The notes under the pieces: model-generated
Database searches by the model: none
Seen by the model: only the letters and a program-made list of their open reading frames with translations
What the model was told of the DNA's origin: nothing
NCBI GenBank assembly: GCA_015059955.1
Contig: SUZK01000001.1
Coordinates: forward strand, 1 to 64,000
Direction of reading: 5' to 3'
DNA from: Rikenellaceae bacterium
GTDB taxonomy: Bacteria; Bacteroidota; Bacteroidia; Bacteroidales; Rikenellaceae
DNA: 64,000 bases
Shown: piece after piece, positions 51,773-60,578 of the stretch
Numbering within the stretch: the first letter of the stretch is position 1
Layout of the letters: each line of letters begins with the position of its first letter
Program-made: the position numbers and the translations under genes

Positions 51773-53050
51773 CTACTGCTGGTATATCTCCACGGTCACT
51801 GGCTCCTCGCCAAGCGCTACGTTCATCGTGCGTAGCTCGCCATCGACGGTGTAGTAGCGTAGCTCATACTCGGTATTCTTGGGCAGGAGTACCGAGAAGA
51901 GGTCGTTCATGTCGCGGTGCTCACCTGCTGTGAGACCACCACCCATCTGCTCCGTGCCTCGGAACACGTCGACACCCATAGCCACGCGGTCCTCCGAGTG
52001 CTCGGTTTTGCCCTGCTGCTTGTAGCCCGCAATGCGTAGGAAGGTGTGCGTGCCCGCCTCTAAGTGGCGTGTATACTGGTCGTATGCAAGGTCGATATAA
52101 CGCTGTGTGACATTCTCGGCGCCATAGTTGCGTGGTAGCTCATCTACCGACCTGCCCTCGACATCGCCATCGGCCCACACCATAGGGAACCAGTCGTCGG
52201 CAGCGCCAAAGCGCACAGCGTAGATAGCGTATGTGCGGTTGTCTACCGTAGCCTTAGAGGCGTCGGCCATAAACCATAGGTGGTCGAGCTGCGAGGGGAA
52301 GTAGTACTCCGTCACGCGCCACTCGCCATCCAACCACACCTCGGTCCAGCTGTGGTTACCGCGGTTGTCGTGCCATGAGGCTGTGCCCACGAAGCGTGCA
52401 GGGATACCCACCGCACGATAGGCATCCACAAGGAGTATCGACAATCCTGTGCATGATGCCATACCCTGACGCATGGACTCGCGAGGACTCTGGTTTGTCT
52501 TCTCGCGCTTGGTGTTGTAGTCTACGCCTGTGACACGTGGTATATTGGCGTTAACGGCGCAGATAGCCTCATACATCGTCGTGCAATCCTTGACAAGTGG
52601 TGCGAAGAGCTCGTATAGCTCCTTACGCCATGAGTCGCGCACCTCGTCGACAACGTGGAAGGGGAGCACGTCACGCTGGTATACATCCTCAGGCACTGCC
52701 TTTGCCCAGCTAAACGTCGTGCGTGCCTTGTGGGCATAGGTGACATTCTCCTTGAGGAGTGCGAGGTCCATATTGTCGCGGTCCGAGGCCATCATGTTGA
52801 TAAGTAGGTACTCCATGTCGGCACGCTCCGCCTGCGGGGTGCTCTCAAGAAGTGCGCGTAGCTCCGCCTCGCGGGGCGATGATGCCAGCGCCTCGTCGAG
52901 GGCTGTGGGGCGCTCGATATTGCTCTTATCGCTCTTGGTAGTTTGGGCTGTTGTCTGAGCCTTGTTGTTGTTCTTCTTCTCGCTGTTGCTGCCGCAACCC
53001 GTTGTGATGGCCATCAGTGCGATGATGGCGTAGATGTAAACTCTCTTCAT
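51773..53050 (-). CDS. Transglutaminase-like domain lipoprotein
   Basis: A 425-residue lipoprotein: MAITTGCGS sets the lipid on Cys19. A Lys/Asn/Gln linker follows. The transglutaminase-like core has the nucleophile in MASCTGLSILLVDAYRAVGIPARFVG and histidine in NHSWTEVWLDGEW. The usual third residue Asp lies where the sequence reads VTEYY, so a Glu may take its place. A C-terminal beta region follows (about residues 320-425). Possibly a peptidase or crosslinking enzyme at the cell surface or periplasm. Last gene of the hemerythrin operon, 18 bases after cutC. Confidence 0.85.
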   Translation of the reverse strand: MKRVYIYAIIALMAITTGCGSNSEKKNNNKAQTTAQTTKSDKSNIERPTALDEALASSPREAELRALLESTPQAERADMEYLLINMMASDRDNMDLALLKENVTYAHKARTTFSWAKAVPEDVYQRDVLPFHVVDEVRDSWRKELYELFAPLVKDCTTMYEAICAVNANIPRVTGVDYNTKREKTNQSPRESMRQGMASCTGLSILLVDAYRAVGIPARFVGTASWHDNRGNHSWTEVWLDGEWRVTEYYFPSQLDHLWFMADASKATVDNRTYAIYAVRFGAADDWFPMVWADGDVEGRSVDELPRNYGAENVTQRYIDLAYDQYTRHLEAGTHTFLRIAGYKQQGKTEHSEDRVAMGVDVFRGTEQMGGGLTAGEHRDMNDLFSVLLPKNTEYELRYYTVDGELRTMNVALGEEPVTVEIYQQ

Positions 53051-53068
53051 CGTTATACTCGAATAATG

Positions 53069-53848
53069 TTATGCTCGTATGATACTCAATATTGCCATTA
53101 CCTCAGCCTTGTCGACAACGCGCAACTGGAACTCGTCGACAGCGTCGCTGCCACCCATAGATATGCGAGGGTTGCGGTACTCCATGCCTCCCATCACCAT
53201 ACGCTTGGCGCTGAAGTGCAGGGCGTCGACACCCGTAGCCGCTAAGGTCTCAGCATTTGAAGCCACAACACCGCTACCTGCCATAATCTCGATGCGACCA
53301 TCGGCAATCTCCACCGCACGGCGTATGTTGTCGATACCCTCGATAGCCTTATCGTAGCCACCCGATGTCAGTATACGATGACACCCCGTGGCGATGACAT
53401 CCTCCACGGCACGCTCATAATCCTCGGTCATATCCACAGCGCGGTGGAAGGTGCACTCCATCCCCTGTGCGGCCTCTACAAGGGTGCGTGTGCGCTCCAC
53501 ATCTACGCGGCCATCTGCCGTAAGGATGCCGAAGACAACACCCGTAGCCTTAGCTGCGCGTGCATGCTCTATGTCGCGGAGCATCGTCTTAAACTCGTCA
53601 TCCGAGTATAGAAAGTCGCCACCACGTGGACGTATCATGACGCTTACCTCGATACCCTTGATGGCAACAACACGCTCGATGGTGGCCATAGATGGCGTTA
53701 CGCCACCCTCGGCGGGTGAGGCGCATAGCTCGACACGATTAACGCCCAGTTCGGCTGCCGTGCGGCATGCCTCTACGGAGTAGGCGCAAAGCTCCGTCTT
53801 TGGATGTTTAAAGTTGCTCACTGTCAATAAGTTTATTAAGTACTGCAT
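53069..53848 (-). CDS. cutC: CutC-family copper homeostasis protein
   Basis: About 250-260 residues. The TIM-barrel pattern is clear: LCAYSVEACRTAAELGVNRVELCASPAEGGVTPS in outline, VMIRPRGGDFLYSD, FHRAVDMTEDYERA, ILTSGGYDKAIEGI, and IMAGSGVVASN. The first ATG at 53848 adds an N-terminus that overlaps the preceding regulator gene by 41 bases. A GTG at 53821 (V10) would give a more usual start and an overlap of only 14 bases. CutC's direct role in copper handling is debated. Confidence 0.88.
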   Translation of the reverse strand: MQYLINLLTVSNFKHPKTELCAYSVEACRTAAELGVNRVELCASPAEGGVTPSMATIERVVAIKGIEVSVMIRPRGGDFLYSDDEFKTMLRDIEHARAAKATGVVFGILTADGRVDVERTRTLVEAAQGMECTFHRAVDMTEDYERAVEDVIATGCHRILTSGGYDKAIEGIDNIRRAVEIADGRIEIMAGSGVVASNAETLAATGVDALHFSAKRMVMGGMEYRNPRISMGGSDAVDEFQLRVVDKAEVMAILSIIRA

Positions 53849-54380
53849 ATACCGTCAGGCCCGCTACGGAGCGTATGCCTGTCTTATGCACTATGTTCTT
53901 GCGATGAGATATTACGGTGTGGGGTGATATGTTTAGCTCTGAGGCTATCTCCTTGTTCGTAAGGCCTTTGGCAACGAGTATGAGCACATCGCGCTCTCTA
54001 TCCGATAGTTCGTGGCTCTCCTGTGGGCTCACCTGCGAGGGTGCCTCTGCGGCCTCGGTAACGATGCGCTGTATCTCCTCCTCTGGGGTATATAGCGTTA
54101 TGGCGTGTGCCATGCGGCGTGCTATATCGCCATCGTAGAGCGATGTCTGCAACCCTACGACGATGATATCGTCTAACTCCTCATGTGGCTCTGCGGTGCG
54201 TAGTAGTGCGGTGTCGACGATAAGTAGGTCTATGTCGGCACTACGTAGGCGTGGTACTATATCGCTCAGCGCCTCGCCCATAAGCACAACATCGGCCTCG
54301 CCACCGCGCCGTAGTATGGTGGCTATGCCCTCGGTGATGATTGCCGAGGTGGCTACGATGGCTACTCGGTAACGTCTCAT
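53808..54380 (-). CDS. LuxR-type regulator with degenerate receiver
   Basis: About 190 residues from the ATG at 54380 (MRRYRVAIVATSAIITEGIA), which overlaps the hemerythrin stop as ATGA; the long reading from 54494 would lie inside that gene. The receiver-like part keeps one Asp (LLIVDTALL) but lacks the N-terminal acidic pair and the usual Lys. The C-terminal LuxR HTH is DRERDVLILVAKGLTNKEIASELNISPHTVISHRKNI in outline. No kinase gene is adjacent, so it may respond to its hemerythrin neighbour. Close coupling with that gene is, from memory, common in Bacteroidales. Confidence 0.88.
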   Translation of the reverse strand: MRRYRVAIVATSAIITEGIATILRRGGEADVVLMGEALSDIVPRLRSADIDLLIVDTALLRTAEPHEELDDIIVVGLQTSLYDGDIARRMAHAITLYTPEEEIQRIVTEAAEAPSQVSPQESHELSDRERDVLILVAKGLTNKEIASELNISPHTVISHRKNIVHKTGIRSVAGLTVYAVLNKLIDSEQL

Positions 54381-55090
54381 TGCTTCGTCTGTTTTGTGAG
54401 GCTCTCCACTAAGGGGCGTAGTAGGTATGTCTCGATGTTGGTATGTGTGCGCAGGTCGTCGCGTAGCGCGTATATATCCTTGAGCATATCGCAACGTAGC
54501 GGTGTTGGCACATGCTCAGGGAGGCTCTTGATGATGAGTGACGCCATGTCGTTTGTGCGGTCGTCGATGTCGCCATGAGGGCGCTCCATGATGGAGCAGT
54601 CGCACGATGTGCTATTGCTATACTTGCTGTTCTCGATAACGGCGAAGATGTTGCGCTCCTCCTCCTCGAAGTGCGCCAGCACGTAGCGCATATAGTCGTC
54701 GTAGAAGCTACGTAGCACACGCTGCGATAGGGCGTCGCACTTGGCGAGGATGTCGTCGAGGTGGCGTGCTACGTGGGGTAGCATATAGCTCGTATAGTAG
54801 CGGTGCGAGGCGCGTAGGTAGCCCACAACATCGGCAATAGCCCTCTCGCCAAACGAGGCTATCTCGGGGCGATACGCCGCGTCGATATGCATCTTGCATA
54901 GCACCATAAATAGCTCCACATCGTGGTTGTCGCGGTCACACATCTCGCGTAGCGATATGTCGCCAAAGGGTAGCGTGATGTTCAGACGCGCGAAGATTGA
55001 TACCACCGACGGATGGGCGTCGATAAGTTCAAAGAGCTTTATGTCGGGTTCTATGACCGCGTGTGATACGTTGTCGTATATCTTATTCAT
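54377..55090 (-). CDS. Hemerythrin-domain protein, RIC/ScdA-like
   Basis: A 237-residue protein. Residues 1-65 resemble the ScdA_N/DUF542 domain (VVSIFARLNITLPFGD) but lack its usual Cys-Cys pair. Residues 85-230 are a hemerythrin-like four-helix bundle with likely iron ligands in SHRYYTSYMLPHVARHLDDI, AHFEEEERNIF and a later DLRTHTNIETY. RIC-type proteins bind di-iron and repair iron-sulfur clusters damaged by oxygen or nitric oxide. First gene of a four-gene leftward operon with a perfect promoter. Confidence 0.85.
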   Translation of the reverse strand: MNKIYDNVSHAVIEPDIKLFELIDAHPSVVSIFARLNITLPFGDISLREMCDRDNHDVELFMVLCKMHIDAAYRPEIASFGERAIADVVGYLRASHRYYTSYMLPHVARHLDDILAKCDALSQRVLRSFYDDYMRYVLAHFEEEERNIFAVIENSKYSNSTSCDCSIMERPHGDIDDRTNDMASLIIKSLPEHVPTPLRCDMLKDIYALRDDLRTHTNIETYLLRPLVESLTKQTKQ

Positions 55091-55142
55091 TGTATATCAG
55101 TGTGTTATATCGTGCATGTTGCAATGCTTAATATTTATAATG

Positions 55143-55173
55143 CAAATATACGAAATATTTTCGAAACGTCAAA
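55143..55173 (-). promoter_or_regulatory. Promoter of the hemerythrin operon
   Basis: On the minus strand TTTG (complement of 55170-55173), a 19-base spacer and TATATTTG (complement of 55143-55150): exact consensus. A CGAAATATTTTCG dyad fills the spacer and could be an operator. Confidence 0.85.
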
Positions 55174-55258
55174 TCCCCACATATAGGGGTGTACGAGGTG
55201 TGTAAATACCAATAATTGGTGATTGTGGGTGCAGGATAAAGGTTGCATCTTTGCAACA

Positions 55259-55391
55259 TGAAAAACAGGGTATTGAGGTTGTGCCTCTACCCCGTATGGA
55301 GTAAGAAAAATCTTTTTAGTTTTTATTGGGTAGGCTTGCCCTCGCCATAGGGTATAGGCCAAGGAGGCATCCGAGAGGGTGCCTCTTTTCT
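55259..55391 (+). ncRNA. Possible short transcript with leader hairpin and terminator
   Basis: TTGCATCTTTGCAA precedes a 30-codon ORF (from 55259) that is probably not significant. A hairpin GGGTATTGAGG/CCTCTACCC (55268-55292) and a terminator GAGGCATCC-GAGA-GGGTGCCTC-TTTTC (55364-55391) follow. No gene of normal size is seen, so a small RNA or leader is a possibility. Confidence 0.3.
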
Positions 55392-55448
55392 TAAGGTATG
55401 TTATAGGTCATTGAGGCTCTTAAGAGAATCGCCTAATGACGTATGGTT

Positions 55449-55495
55449 AGTGGTTGGTTGGTTATTTTCCCTATGATTTTGACCAACCAACCACC
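55449..55495 (+). repeat. 47-bp perfect inverted repeat, left copy
   Basis: Its reverse complement lies at 55811-55857 without mismatch. The repeat itself is a hairpin, GTGGTTGGTTGGT at one end and ACCAACCAACCAC at the other, around a TTTTCCCTATGATTTT loop. Confidence 0.97.
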
Positions 55496-55541
55496 AACTA
55501 ATATACATATCAATAATAATATATACATATATAGTATCAGT

Positions 55542-55810
55542 ATGAATAATAATTATAGATATCAGCTTGAGAGATATAGAGGGCGAGGTAGTCGCTATAC
55601 ATGTCCTCAGTGTGGCCGTAAACAATCATTTACTCGTTATATTGATACATATAATATATATGCATATATATATTAGTGTGAGATATATCAGGGAGAAGAG
55701 AGAGAATTTATTCTTCCCTGATAGCCCTCTGAATATTACTCTTTTTGATAAGTGTGGGTATCACTATACCCCAAGACAACACTTTACTGATAAGGAGTGG
55801 AAGAGTAAGG
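55542..55810 (+). pseudogene. Remnant of a DUF6371-type zinc-ribbon protein
   Basis: In one frame MNNNYRYQLERYRGRGSRYT then CPQCGRKQSFTRYIDT, then a stop at 55674. In the next frame, KCGYHYTPRQHFTDKEW (55750-55800). Both pieces match consecutive parts of a zinc-ribbon domain found in Bacteroides mobile elements (CPxCGKK..RYID...KCGYHYTPKQ, recalled from memory). A frameshift and loss of the rest make it non-functional as a full protein. It lies between the two 47-bp inverted repeats, its last bases adjoining the right one. Confidence 0.7.
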
Positions 55811-55857
55811 GGTGGTTGGTTGGTCAAAATCATAGGGAAAATAACCAACCAACCACT
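55811..55857 (-). repeat. 47-bp perfect inverted repeat, right copy
   Basis: Exact reverse complement of 55449-55495. The two copies bound a 315-base AT-rich stretch, so the whole unit is 409 bases long and looks like a MITE-type element. Confidence 0.97.
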
Positions 55858-55949
55858 CCAAAACCTCGGCCACACGGCATAACGCCATTGCCACGATGCT
55901 TTATGGTGCAGACGTTGGGTGGCGACTTGACAATGCCATCTTTCACCTA

Positions 55950-55985
55950 AAAACAGAGAGGCACCCTCGCGGATGCCTCTCTTCT
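55950..55985 (-). terminator. Terminator after the leftward BACON lipoprotein gene
   Basis: On the minus strand GAGAGGCATCC-GCGA-GGGTGCCTCTC then TGTTTTTAG. It resembles, in inverted orientation, the plus-strand terminator at 55364-55391. Confidence 0.9.
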
Positions 55986-56001
55986 GTTGTGTGTGTGCGT
56001 T

Positions 56002-58077
56002 TTAGCGTGTAGCCGAAATCTCGTCCATCTCTACCACCTTGCGCTCGCGCTCGAAGGTCATCTCCGAAGCCTTCATGCCCTTAATCTTATTCTTGAAGAG
56101 CTGCTTAGGCTCGCGGTCGATAACAAGGCTCTGGAGGTCTGGACCATCGTTGCCACCATTCCACCACTCGTCAAGTGCCTCGATGTCGGTGTTAGCATTT
56201 GCATAAGATGTGCTAACGCAGAGCTTAGCAACGTCGCTGAAGTCACCATACTGGTCAACAACCAATGCTACGAGCTCGTAGTAGCTATCGTTATCGAGGA
56301 TAGTGTAGGTCTTGTCGGTGCTCATTGAGCCATACTCATTGATGCTCCATACGAGGTTGTCACGATACTGCTGGTCAGTGTACATATCGTTACGGCCTGT
56401 CCAATCCCAGACAGTCCAGAAGAAGCCGGTGTACTCGCCAGTAATCTTAGCCTCGATAGGCAAGATGAACTTGCCACTGTAGCTGGTGCCTGCGCAGAAC
56501 TCGAAGCCGGGAACCTCAGCGATATCAGATGCTGAGAAGAAGCCCAAGTCTACGAACTCAACAGATGCCAAACCACCTGATATCTTACGAGTCTTGAATG
56601 TTGTTGTTGCGATGTAGTCGGTAGTAGCCTTACCACCACGTGAGCCGAATGCATAGAGTACATAGTCGGTCTCTGCCTCAAGGCCAATGATACCCTGTGA
56701 GTAGTTACCACTGATAAGCTCATAAGAGCGGTTTGTGAGCAAGTACTCCTGACGCTCAGCGTCGTTGTTACCGAATGTAGCCCAATCTGAAGCCTTCTCC
56801 CAACCTGCGATGTAGTAGTCATCGTTGGTTGTAGTGAAGTTGATAGTTGCGCTCTGTGCAGTAACATCGGTTACAGATGTAGTAATCACGTTATCTGATG
56901 GCTCAACATCGCCAGTAGTAATCTTCACAATCTGTGGCTTAGATGCTGGAAGACCGTGCTCCTCCATTGCGAATGCGAAGAGATAGTAGTCGTGGTTAGC
57001 CAAGAGCTCGAACTCGTAGTGGCTACGTGGAGTGCCATCCTCGTAGTTGCCCTGGCAGTTGTAGAATGCTACAATCTGGTCGTAAGACATATCGTTAGAC
57101 ATATTGCTTACGGCGTTAGACCAATAGTACTCAGCAGCCTCTGCTGGGTCATTGTTAAGGAAGTCGAATGTCTCAAGGTATGAGTCTACAAGAAGACCAT
57201 TGAGCATATCGAAGTAGTAAGCACCCTCGTAACTTTCTGGGGTAACATCAGCCTTTACGAGTGGACCCTCAACGGTATAATCTACGTTGAACTCAACAGC
57301 TATCTTCTCAGGCTCCTTAGTCACAATCTCGAACATAGCGATATCAGAGATAAGTGCGCCAGTAGTCCAGTCGAAGTAGTAGCAGTAGAATGTACAAGGT
57401 ACACCTGATACGCCATCACCGATGGTAATACCACGCTGATCGCCGACGCGTGATCTCTCCTGCATGATGCCTATAGCATCCATACCGTAGAACTGACCCA
57501 ACCAACCGAAGTAGAAGAAGTCATCCTCGTAGTAGTCCTCAGGAGTCTCGAAGCCTGACTGTGCGATATATGTAGCGTCTGCTGACATGATGATATATGG
57601 AGCAGTCTTGTCATCGGGGATAACATCTACGGTGTAAGAGAATAGGTCTGATGATACGTTCTCAAGCTTGAAGCCAGCGTTAGTGCGAGCGCCCTGCTTT
57701 ACGGTGAAGACAACATCCTCAGCAAAACGATACTTAACAGTCACCAAGCACTCACGTGGCTCGGTACCGTCGTTAGCATCTACGTTAAACTGCAACGCAC
57801 CAGTGATGCCATAGTTGAAGCCGTTTACCCAATCAGCAGCAGCCTCAGCCGAAATCTTCTCACCCTGGTGAGGGTTCTCAATGGTGTACTCAAGAAGCTG
57901 TGAACCACCACCAACACCAACGTTAATAGTAGTCTTACCGAGCTTGATTACCGAGTCCTTCTTGAATTCAGGGCCGTCAGTACCACCTTCCTCATTTGGA
58001 CCCTTCTCGCAACCTACTGCGAATGCCAAGGCGAGGAGTGGCAACATAGCCCACAACATTGTCTTAAACTTTCTCAT
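56002..58077 (-). CDS. BACON-domain lipoprotein 1
   Basis: About 691 residues from the second ATG (MRKFKTMLWAMLPLLALAF). The lipobox is LAFAVGCEKG (Cys near 23). A BACON-like domain spans about residues 45-130 (GGGSQLLEYTIENP, AAADWVNG, VDANDGTEPRECLVTVKY, VFTVKQGA). The rest consists of fibronectin-type or repeat-like beta domains (LFAFAMEEHGLPASKPQIV, NFTTTNDDYYIAGWE). BACON domains often target proteins to glycans or mucin. It is paralogous to the divergent gene at 58439, for example both have YII..A and ...P..EE/AEYYW-like blocks. Confidence 0.85.
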   Translation of the reverse strand: MRKFKTMLWAMLPLLALAFAVGCEKGPNEEGGTDGPEFKKDSVIKLGKTTINVGVGGGSQLLEYTIENPHQGEKISAEAAADWVNGFNYGITGALQFNVDANDGTEPRECLVTVKYRFAEDVVFTVKQGARTNAGFKLENVSSDLFSYTVDVIPDDKTAPYIIMSADATYIAQSGFETPEDYYEDDFFYFGWLGQFYGMDAIGIMQERSRVGDQRGITIGDGVSGVPCTFYCYYFDWTTGALISDIAMFEIVTKEPEKIAVEFNVDYTVEGPLVKADVTPESYEGAYYFDMLNGLLVDSYLETFDFLNNDPAEAAEYYWSNAVSNMSNDMSYDQIVAFYNCQGNYEDGTPRSHYEFELLANHDYYLFAFAMEEHGLPASKPQIVKITTGDVEPSDNVITTSVTDVTAQSATINFTTTNDDYYIAGWEKASDWATFGNNDAERQEYLLTNRSYELISGNYSQGIIGLEAETDYVLYAFGSRGGKATTDYIATTTFKTRKISGGLASVEFVDLGFFSASDIAEVPGFEFCAGTSYSGKFILPIEAKITGEYTGFFWTVWDWTGRNDMYTDQQYRDNLVWSINEYGSMSTDKTYTILDNDSYYELVALVVDQYGDFSDVAKLCVSTSYANANTDIEALDEWWNGGNDGPDLQSLVIDREPKQLFKNKIKGMKASEMTFERERKVVEMDEISATR

Positions 58078-58122
58078 AGTCATTTTGTTAAATTTGGTTA
58101 TTAATTAAATTGTTATCTATCT

Positions 58123-58242
58123 TCGTCACATGCTGTATATCAACGTCACACGCCATCTGTCCACGTTGCATGCTGTATACCCGTGTTACATGCCACCTAT
58201 TCACGTCGCATGCCACCTATTCACGTCACATGCTATATGCTC
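58123..58242. repeat. Six 20-bp tandem repeats between divergent BACON genes
   Basis: Six units start at 58123, 58143, 58163, 58183, 58203 and 58223, each exactly 20 bases, near consensus ACGTCRCATGCYRYMTATTC. Each contains RCATGC or a variant. The array lies between the start of the leftward gene and the promoter of the rightward gene. Twenty bases is close to two helical turns. Confidence 0.93.
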
Positions 58243-58375
58243 GTTTGCACCTATCTGCCGGGGTGGTTTCTAAAATTTTTAATTAAAAAACACCTCTTCA
58301 AGCGACAAATATATAAATAAAAATTAAATTACAATGCGCTGAAATAATATTTTTTAAATATGGGTTGGTAAATGT

Positions 58376-58405
58376 TGCATCGTGACAATAAAAATCATAT
58401 CTTTG
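58376..58405 (+). promoter_or_regulatory. Promoter of the rightward BACON gene
   Basis: TTG at 58376-58378, a 19-base spacer and TATCTTTG at 58398-58405. It lies after the early in-frame ATG at 58382, which supports translation starting at 58439. Confidence 0.75.
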
Positions 58406-58438
58406 CCCAGGAAACTAAACTTTTTTGTTATTGTGTCT

Positions 58439-60370
58439 ATGAGAAAACTAAAACTATCTACACTCCTCATTGCGCTATTGACGGTTGTTGCTGTGAGCTG
58501 TAATGAGAGCCCTGTCGAGGAGACTCCTCAGTTGGCAGCTGTTGAGCTTGCTCAGACAACTATTGATGTAACTGCCGATGGTGGTGACTGCGCTGTAAAC
58601 TACACCATAGAGAATGGGATTAACGGCATTGACATTGTCGCGAAGAGCGATGCCGAGTGGATTACAGACATCGAGGCTGCAGACGGAATATTGAGATTTA
58701 AGGTTGCGGCAAACCCCGCAAGTGGGCCTCGTGATGCTCGCATAGCTATTAAGTATCCCGCTTTGGATGACATCTATTTGGAGGTGAAGCAGGGCGGCTT
58801 TGAGGGTGTGACCTTCCAGATGGAGATTACCAATAAGACCACGACGACATGTACATCGAAGGTCGTACCATCTGACCCAGAGATACCTTATATCATATAT
58901 ATGGCGGAGCTTGATTACTTCTACAATATGGGTATCACCACCGCTGAGGAGCTCTTCATTGACGACTATAACTACTTTATGGGTATGGCCGAGCAGTACG
59001 ATGTAGCGATGTTGGAGGAGTTCCTGCTAATGAACCAGATAGCATTTAAGGGTGAGAGCACCATCAGCTGGACAAACATGACTCCCGACAAGGAGTATGT
59101 TCTCTATGCCTACGCTATCGAGGTAAATGACGATAATAGCGACTATTCTCTTGCATCGCCTATTGCCTATACTATGTTTTCGCTCTCGTCATCGGAGCTC
59201 TCTACTGTGGAGTTCGATGTAGATATCGTGGTTGATGGCCCTAAGGCTACATACAATATCAAGCCTGTTAACTACGATGGCAAGTACTATCTCGATATTT
59301 ACGAGGAGGGCGACTATATGTATCGTTCCGAGGGCTCGACACTCGACGATAGTTATGCACGCACAGTATCGAATACATGGATGAGTATGATTTCGATATA
59401 TATGCAGTCGGGATATAGCGCCGAGCAACTCCTTGAGCTTATGTGTCTTCAGGGAGAGGAGACCTATAGCGAGGTGCGTAAGTCGGATACAAACTATGCA
59501 ATGGTTCTCTACGCCATCGAGATGGTGGATGGCCTACCACAGGTGGCATCGAAGCCTCAGCTTGTTAATTTTAGAACCGAGAAGGTCGAGATGTCTGATA
59601 TGACAATCGATATTCAGGTGGAGAATAACTATGTGCGCGTTGCCGATGTGTCGGTTATCCCAACTACGGATGAGCCATATACCGTGGCGCTTGTTGCTAC
59701 CGAGGAGGTGCCAACAACCTCTGATGCGGAGATTATCCGCTGGCTCTTAGATAACTTCGACATGTCGTTGTATCGTGGCCAGATATTCAGCCATGTCAAC
59801 AGCCTTAAGCCTGAAACCGAGTATACGGTATTGGCCTTTGGTTACTATGGCGAAACGGTGACTACGGAGCTATTCCGCAAGGACTTCACTACCGAGGCTG
59901 CGGGAGAGTGCCTCAATAGCATCGTCGATGTTAGATGGGATGGTCCTTTCAGCCTTGTGGAGCTTGAGACTCGCTTCCCAGATAGGTACTATAACTACTC
60001 TATGTTCGAGTCGATGGGATGGTATGCAATGTGGTCGGAGTTAGAGACCGCTGAGCCTACACAGGATGTGTTCTATACCATATATCGCGCTGACAGATAT
60101 ACCTTCGAGGGCCAGGAGGCTATCTTCAACGACCTTGTTACCTACACTTCGGCACAATCGAAGCTGCTCACCGGTGAGAGTGGCGTGTTGTATGTGATGT
60201 GTGCCGTAATCATGGATTATAAGGGTAACTACTCGCCAATGTGGGTATCTGAGCCATTTATGTATGAGTACAGTGCAGATACCAAGAAGCCTCTCGATGA
60301 GCTTATCGAGAAGCTTGGCATTGAGGAGGAGCCACAGGCTGCGGCATTAAGCGTGATGTCGCTTAAGTAG
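58439..60370 (+). CDS. BACON-domain lipoprotein 2
   Basis: About 643 residues from the ATG at 58439 (MRKLKLSTLLIALLTVVAVS); the lipobox VAVSC gives Cys21. A BACON-like domain covers about residues 35-120 (TIDVTADGGDCAVNYTIENG, KSDAEWITDI, AANPASGPRDARIAIKY, YLEVKQGG). Several beta domains follow, with SWTNMTPDKEYVLYAYAIE and LKPETEYTVLAFGYYGE of fibronectin type. It is a paralogue of the leftward gene across the 20-bp repeats. A family B repeat with a terminator follows. Confidence 0.87.
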   Translation: MRKLKLSTLLIALLTVVAVSCNESPVEETPQLAAVELAQTTIDVTADGGDCAVNYTIENGINGIDIVAKSDAEWITDIEAADGILRFKVAANPASGPRDARIAIKYPALDDIYLEVKQGGFEGVTFQMEITNKTTTTCTSKVVPSDPEIPYIIYMAELDYFYNMGITTAEELFIDDYNYFMGMAEQYDVAMLEEFLLMNQIAFKGESTISWTNMTPDKEYVLYAYAIEVNDDNSDYSLASPIAYTMFSLSSSELSTVEFDVDIVVDGPKATYNIKPVNYDGKYYLDIYEEGDYMYRSEGSTLDDSYARTVSNTWMSMISIYMQSGYSAEQLLELMCLQGEETYSEVRKSDTNYAMVLYAIEMVDGLPQVASKPQLVNFRTEKVEMSDMTIDIQVENNYVRVADVSVIPTTDEPYTVALVATEEVPTTSDAEIIRWLLDNFDMSLYRGQIFSHVNSLKPETEYTVLAFGYYGETVTTELFRKDFTTEAAGECLNSIVDVRWDGPFSLVELETRFPDRYYNYSMFESMGWYAMWSELETAEPTQDVFYTIYRADRYTFEGQEAIFNDLVTYTSAQSKLLTGESGVLYVMCAVIMDYKGNYSPMWVSEPFMYEYSADTKKPLDELIEKLGIEEEPQAAALSVMSLK

Positions 60371-60392
60371 TCTGACCTTACAGATACGATAA

Positions 60393-60553
60393 GAGGCTGA
60401 ATAAAAAGTGTATTTTGTCGTTATGCTCGCCCTCAAAATGCTCATTTACGCCAAGTAAACTCCGCTTTTTCGGGCTTCGCAGGCCTAAAACTACATCTTT
60501 TTCTTCAACCTCCTAACAAATTGGGGATGCTAAAATACTTTTTAGTCATCCCC
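60393..60553 (+). repeat. Family B repeat, copy B3
   Basis: About 161 bases matching B2 at 36848-37011 with few changes. The 3' hairpin GGGGATG-CTAAAA...TTTTAG-TCATCCCC followed by TTATTG can end the BACON gene, whose stop codon is 22 bases upstream. Confidence 0.9.
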
Positions 60554-60578
60554 TTATTGTTGTAGTTATGTTGTGTGG

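Noticed and set aside
55567..55950. 127-residue plus-strand ORF
   Set aside because: It crosses the right inverted repeat and only a short central part resembles a zinc-ribbon protein, in a different frame from the first part; treated as a pseudogene.
58123..58242. Possible CRISPR array
   Set aside because: The 20-base units are directly adjacent with no spacers, and no cas genes are in the window.
58382..58438. Earlier start of the rightward BACON lipoprotein
   Set aside because: It lies inside the promoter, upstream of the probable transcription start, and would bury the signal peptide.
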